A stretch of DNA of 64,000 nt from contig NC_079233.1 of assembly GCF_028502605.1 (NCBI RefSeq), forward strand, positions 2,728,001-2,792,000, in the 5' to 3' direction. Positions 60,301-64,000 of the stretch are shown here, piece after piece. The notes under the pieces are model-generated. The model worked only from the letters and a program-made list of their open reading frames with translations. It made no database searches and was not told the origin of the DNA. Within the stretch, counting starts at the first letter, position 1. Each line of letters begins with the position of its first letter. The stretch comes from Trichoderma breve. Its lineage: Eukaryota; Ascomycota; Sordariomycetes; Hypocreales; Hypocreaceae. Position numbers and translations under genes: made by a program.

Positions 60301-62947
60301 CCCAGTGCTCTTGCCTCGCTTGGCCTTGGCTTTGACCTTGGCTCTGGCTTGTGGCAAGTGTGTGTGGCTGTAGCACCTGCTGTGTGAGTGTGAGTGTGTT
60401 CAATAGGTAGGTAGCAGCACTAGTAGAGTAGTAGCACGGAGGAAACATCCAAGGCAGGAGCTGCTGCTGTTGATCGTGACTTGCTGTGGCTTCGGTATCT
60501 TCTCATGACATGTGAATGTCGAACTCTATTCTCTCCAAATTTAGCACCTTTGTCTCTCTCTCTCCCTGCTTACCGTGATCGTGATGCTCTCGAGTCTAGC
60601 CTCTGCAGCTGAGGGCGCTGCTACCACATGATGCTTGCACGGCTGAGAAGCACATACCAGCAGCTATTCTCAAGCGCAGTGTCTCCTCGTACGAGTACGC
60701 ACGGCCACCAGCTGAGCAGCGACATTCAATACTGAATACCAACGCCAGCGCCACGGCCAGCATCAACACCAAGACCAACACCAAATTAGCGACTTTGCCC
60801 CGATCAAACGTCCGCCCCTCATTGTTCTTTTGTGTCCCGGAGAAATGGTGGCGGATTTGCTCCCTGGATTTCCTCGTGGCCACCATCGGCTGTAGAAGCC
60901 GCTACGCTCGACTAGAAGCAACTGATGATCATGGCGTCCTTTTTTGCAAAAGCCAAGTCCCGTCCCGCAACTTTCTTTTACCCGCGTGGCCAATGGCGCT
61001 TCTGGGGAGGCATCCATCGTAGCGACATCGGATGCCATCGTCCAACCACCACTATCTAGCCGACCACACTGCGTATCGACTCGCCCTGCTCCTGGGGGCG
61101 ATGCGCATGACCGGACCCCTCTGCTGCAAAGTGCTGCAAACACTGCCGTCACTGCAACGGACAAAGTTGCAAGTCTGTGCTGGGGCCCATCACTGCGTCT
61201 GCATGTCGACATGGTGTTTGTAGCGCCGCCTCCACTTGGCCTGCAGCAAGCAAGGTACTAGACTAAGGTAGTACGCCCAAAGCAAAGCTACGCGAAACCT
61301 GCCACAGGAGGAACTCGAGTCTGCTGCTTGGTGTGATTTGATTTGCTGGTGGATGGCGGCATGTGGTCCCTTGCGCACTTGGTTTTTAATAGATCAAACG
61401 GCATGTACTGTTACGTGCTAAGCTTGATGCAAGCGACAATCATGATGACCTCGCAATGCTGATCTGCGCACATGACAGGTACCAGTACTGTACGGCAAAG
61501 ACACATGCATGGCTGGACCTCGTTCACGGACACTCCCTCGGCTGTGATTCTTTGATTCGACAATTTGCTGTCCTTTGACAGCTGCGTGCACCATTCCAAG
61601 TATATCATTCATCTGTGGCCCCCCGGCCCTCGCCTTTGCCTCTCTCTTTGACGAACCAAGTTTTCGTTGCAAAAGGGCCCTTGTTCAACTCAGGTTTGCA
61701 ATAGCGCCCTTGTAGCCCCTCGCGTGCTGCGCGGACTCTCGCCGTCAACCCACTTCTTTGGTCGTTTAAGCGTTCAAGACTGAAAAGAAGCGAGAGGGGC
61801 CTGGTGAACAGCTCTCCACTTGGTACCCAAGACTACTTAACAGACTGGACCTCAGCTCCCGCAGCTTGGCGATGGGCCTTTGCCAACCGCCAAAGCATCC
61901 TGGACTCTGTATTCTGGGTCCAATCGATTAGCCACGAGACGGCGTCAGTGCAGCTTGCCTACAAGTATCCATTACGAGACTGGTTACCATTTCAACTGAC
62001 GCCTCGACGCCCTCTTGACGACGCCCTTCGCCTTGACTCATCAACAGAACTTTTGCTCCCATTTCTAAGCGACTGCTAGCCTCAGCCGATCTATCTATTT
62101 GTCCATCGTTGCTGTTTCCGTCAGAAGGAAACAAGAACAAAAAAAAGAGGCGAGAATAAAATACATGCCGTGCAGCCCACAAGTAGTAAATGGGAAGAGA
62201 TAGTCGCCCTGCAAATCAGGTTATCAAAATTGTCTGAATCTCGTCATCGCCAACCTACCCTTGTTGCCCTGGTTTTTGCATTCGCTCACCGCCGACTGGT
62301 GATTCGACTCTGCTATTCCAACAAACTCCACAGCCGACTTGGACAAGCACCCCGGCCCTGCATACTGGGGCAGGGATCGGCTCACCAGCAGCGGATCCCT
62401 ACTGAGTGGCCCCTTGGCTCTCATTTTTTTTTCTTTGTCCCCGCCTGCCGTGGGCCCTGAATCGGACACCATTGACCGGACCAATCGAAGCCTTTGCCGT
62501 TGCCAGTCGCAATCCCGCTTGTCGCTCTCATCGATTCGAAAAAAGACTGGGCGCCGCCGGGAGACCTCTCGTTGCACACACAGGCGACAGATTTATAACT
62601 CTGCGTTATAATCATCTTGTGTGGCTTTTTACGGGCGGTTACCAAAACCACAAAATATTTACTATTTCGTCTTGCCCTGGTCTCAAGTCGCTCGCAATAT
62701 CCAGGGGCTTTTCTTAGTACAGGATACATAAGGGACCTCCAGCTATATACTCCTCCATATCGCACTCACATCAGGTCTCGTCCTCACACCACTCCTTCTT
62801 TGACATATATACAATAAGCCGAAAGCTGGCTGTAACCTCGCTTTTACCAACTACCAACCCTTCCGCCGACTTATATGGTTGACACCCACCACACCCAACC
62901 ATCACTTATACTGCGCCGGCCGCAAACACCTCAAGACATCCACCATT
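57311..62947. other. 5.6 kb gene-poor region
   Basis: Between the divergent HsbA-type and terminal genes. Simple-sequence tracts occur at 60150-60185 (GT-rich) and 60216-60250 (ACCAGT repeats). A 94-codon frame at 59546-59830 is the only one with some protein-like character; it is discussed separately. No transposon, RNA gene or multi-exon gene was recognised. Confidence 0.5.
57441..57446 (-). promoter_or_regulatory. TATA box of the HsbA-type gene
   Basis: TATAAA on the minus strand, 131 bp before the ATG at 57310; core-promoter role inferred from position. Confidence 0.45.
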
Positions 62948-63712
62948 ATGGCGCACTCAACACGAACACGACGCACGTCCGAGATCTCCTACCACAGCTT
63001 CCGCGATGCTGAGCTGGTAGACCCGCTATCATCGCCTCCTTCAAGCTCTCGGGGTCGCCAGCCTACTCGATCCCCCAGGTCCCCCAGATCCCCGAGAGAG
63101 CAGTCTCCAGCCATCGTCAAGGTCCAACGAAAGGATTCTGGATACGAGTCGCACACTTCTTCGCCACGCACGTCAGCCACATATATTCGACCCAAGCCCT
63201 CACGGCGTACTACGGGACTGTCCACGTATGGGACTTCATCGACTCAGTCGTTGCGCTCCCGCATCCGCCCGCCTATTCATCGACCCGCAACCAGCCAAAC
63301 ATCCGTCTCATACCAACTTCGAACTGTCGAGGCCGCCAACCAAATGTCTTACTACCAGTTTGGAGCTCCCGACCTCGAAGAAGTTACAGAGACAAGTCAG
63401 GAGGCTCAGAATACTGTCCTGCCGCCCCAGACCACCCATTACTGGACCAGCGATAGAACTCGTCGACTAGAGTATGCTGCCATTGACGCTGCAAGCAAGG
63501 GCGTTAAGGGCTGGTTTCGAAGGAACCTGCTTCCTGACTGTTTTGCAAGCAAAGGCAGACATGTCGCCTTTGATGACGACACTGGTAGCGTTCGTCGGTA
63601 CAGGCTAGACCTGGAAGACGACCAAGAAGAGAAGTGTGCATCTGGCTGCCCTGCCTCATCCTCACGCAAGGGCCGGTTTTCTATCCGGATTCATCGCAAA
63701 AGCGTTGCTTGA
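62948..63712 (+). CDS. uncharacterised basic, Ser-rich protein
   Basis: Function not recognised. A single 254-aa frame from the ATG at 62948; the frame is open upstream but has no earlier ATG. Residues 1-~130 are disordered, Ser/Arg/Pro-rich with repeated SPRSPRSP and a KDSGYESHTSSPR motif of the degron/kinase-site type. Residues ~150-230 look folded: NQMSYYQFGAPDLEEV, HYWTSDRTRRLEYAAIDAASKGVKGW, FRRNLLPDC, and VRRYRLDLEDD. The tail is basic (RKGRFSIRIHRKSVA). There are no membrane segments. The A/T-rich TATA-like sequence near 62806 and pyrimidine-rich leader support this start. The folded part looks conserved in style, suggesting a real gene of unknown role, possibly phosphorylated and nuclear. 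Confidence 0.75.
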   Translation: MAHSTRTRRTSEISYHSFRDAELVDPLSSPPSSSRGRQPTRSPRSPRSPREQSPAIVKVQRKDSGYESHTSSPRTSATYIRPKPSRRTTGLSTYGTSSTQSLRSRIRPPIHRPATSQTSVSYQLRTVEAANQMSYYQFGAPDLEEVTETSQEAQNTVLPPQTTHYWTSDRTRRLEYAAIDAASKGVKGWFRRNLLPDCFASKGRHVAFDDDTGSVRRYRLDLEDDQEEKCASGCPASSSRKGRFSIRIHRKSVA

Positions 63713-63910
63713 TTTTTTCCCCCTTTGGCCTTTTTGTTCTAAATACCCCATCTATCATTTCTTCCTTTGCATTTCGGCGCATCACATTTATTCGGCGTTG
63801 TATACCCCGATTGATTTTTTTCTTTCACCGTGTTTCAGGTTCTTTCATGTTCTCGTGTGGGTCTGGACGAGATGAGATACCAAGCATGCGCATATACCAG
63901 GAGAGCGTTT

Positions 63911-63934
63911 TCTTTCTCTTTCTCTTTCTCTTTC
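63911..63934 (+). repeat. TTTCTC microsatellite
   Basis: About four TTTCTC units just downstream of the terminal gene, a simple polypyrimidine repeat. Confidence 0.8.
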
Positions 63935-64000
63935 ATTATTTTATTTTATTTCTTTATTTCGATTTGCATAGACACGGGAGTGGGACAGCAGATTTTAGAG

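Overview
This 64 kb window is nuclear DNA from a filamentous ascomycete, most likely a Trichoderma species (Hypocreales, Sordariomycetes). Introns are short (about 50-330 nt) with GTAAGT/GTATGT-type donors, CTAAC/CTGAC branch sites and CAG/TAG acceptors. Genes sit on both strands without operons, and the spliced GH1 protein at 46784-48487 is 484 aa long and matches Trichoderma Cel1B as I remember it. I assembled all multi-exon genes by hand from reading frames, splice consensus and family alignment; exon coordinates are given in each entry.

Left part (1-15.5 kb): a LaeA/UMTA-type SAM methyltransferase, an unrecognised Ala-rich protein, a 65-residue GPI-anchor-type secreted peptide, then a 6.7 kb stretch with no convincing gene, then the Ran exchange factor RCC1 (with a GC-AG intron) and a metallothionein-like Cys-rich protein.

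Middle part (17.5-35.2 kb): an anion:cation symporter-type MFS permease, the TRAMP poly(A) polymerase Trf4/Cid14, a divergent nine-exon sugar-porter-type MFS protein, then a group suited to D-amino-acid and keto-acid breakdown: a D-serine dehydratase-like PLP enzyme, a DapA-family aldolase and the enamine/imine deaminase RidA, followed by a second allantoate-permease-type MFS protein.

Right part (35.4-52 kb): a CTF1/FarA-like Zn2Cys6 regulator, a probably mitochondrial acyl-CoA dehydrogenase, a sugar-porter MFS protein, then a lactose-permease-type MFS gene divergent from the intracellular beta-glucosidase cel1b and followed by another Zn2Cys6 regulator. Transporter, beta-glucosidase and regulator together look like a disaccharide-uptake and hydrolysis locus. 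The last 12 kb are gene-poor and hold a tRNA-Thr(AGT) with a 10-nt intron, an HsbA-type secreted protein and a conserved-looking basic/Ser-rich protein near the right edge.

No transposon, CRISPR array, rRNA or virus-derived sequence was recognised. The most interesting points are the enamine-producing dehydratase next to RidA, the beta-glucosidase/transporter/regulator locus, the 13-nt micro-exon, the GC-AG intron, and the large gene-free block at 5.5-12.2 kb.
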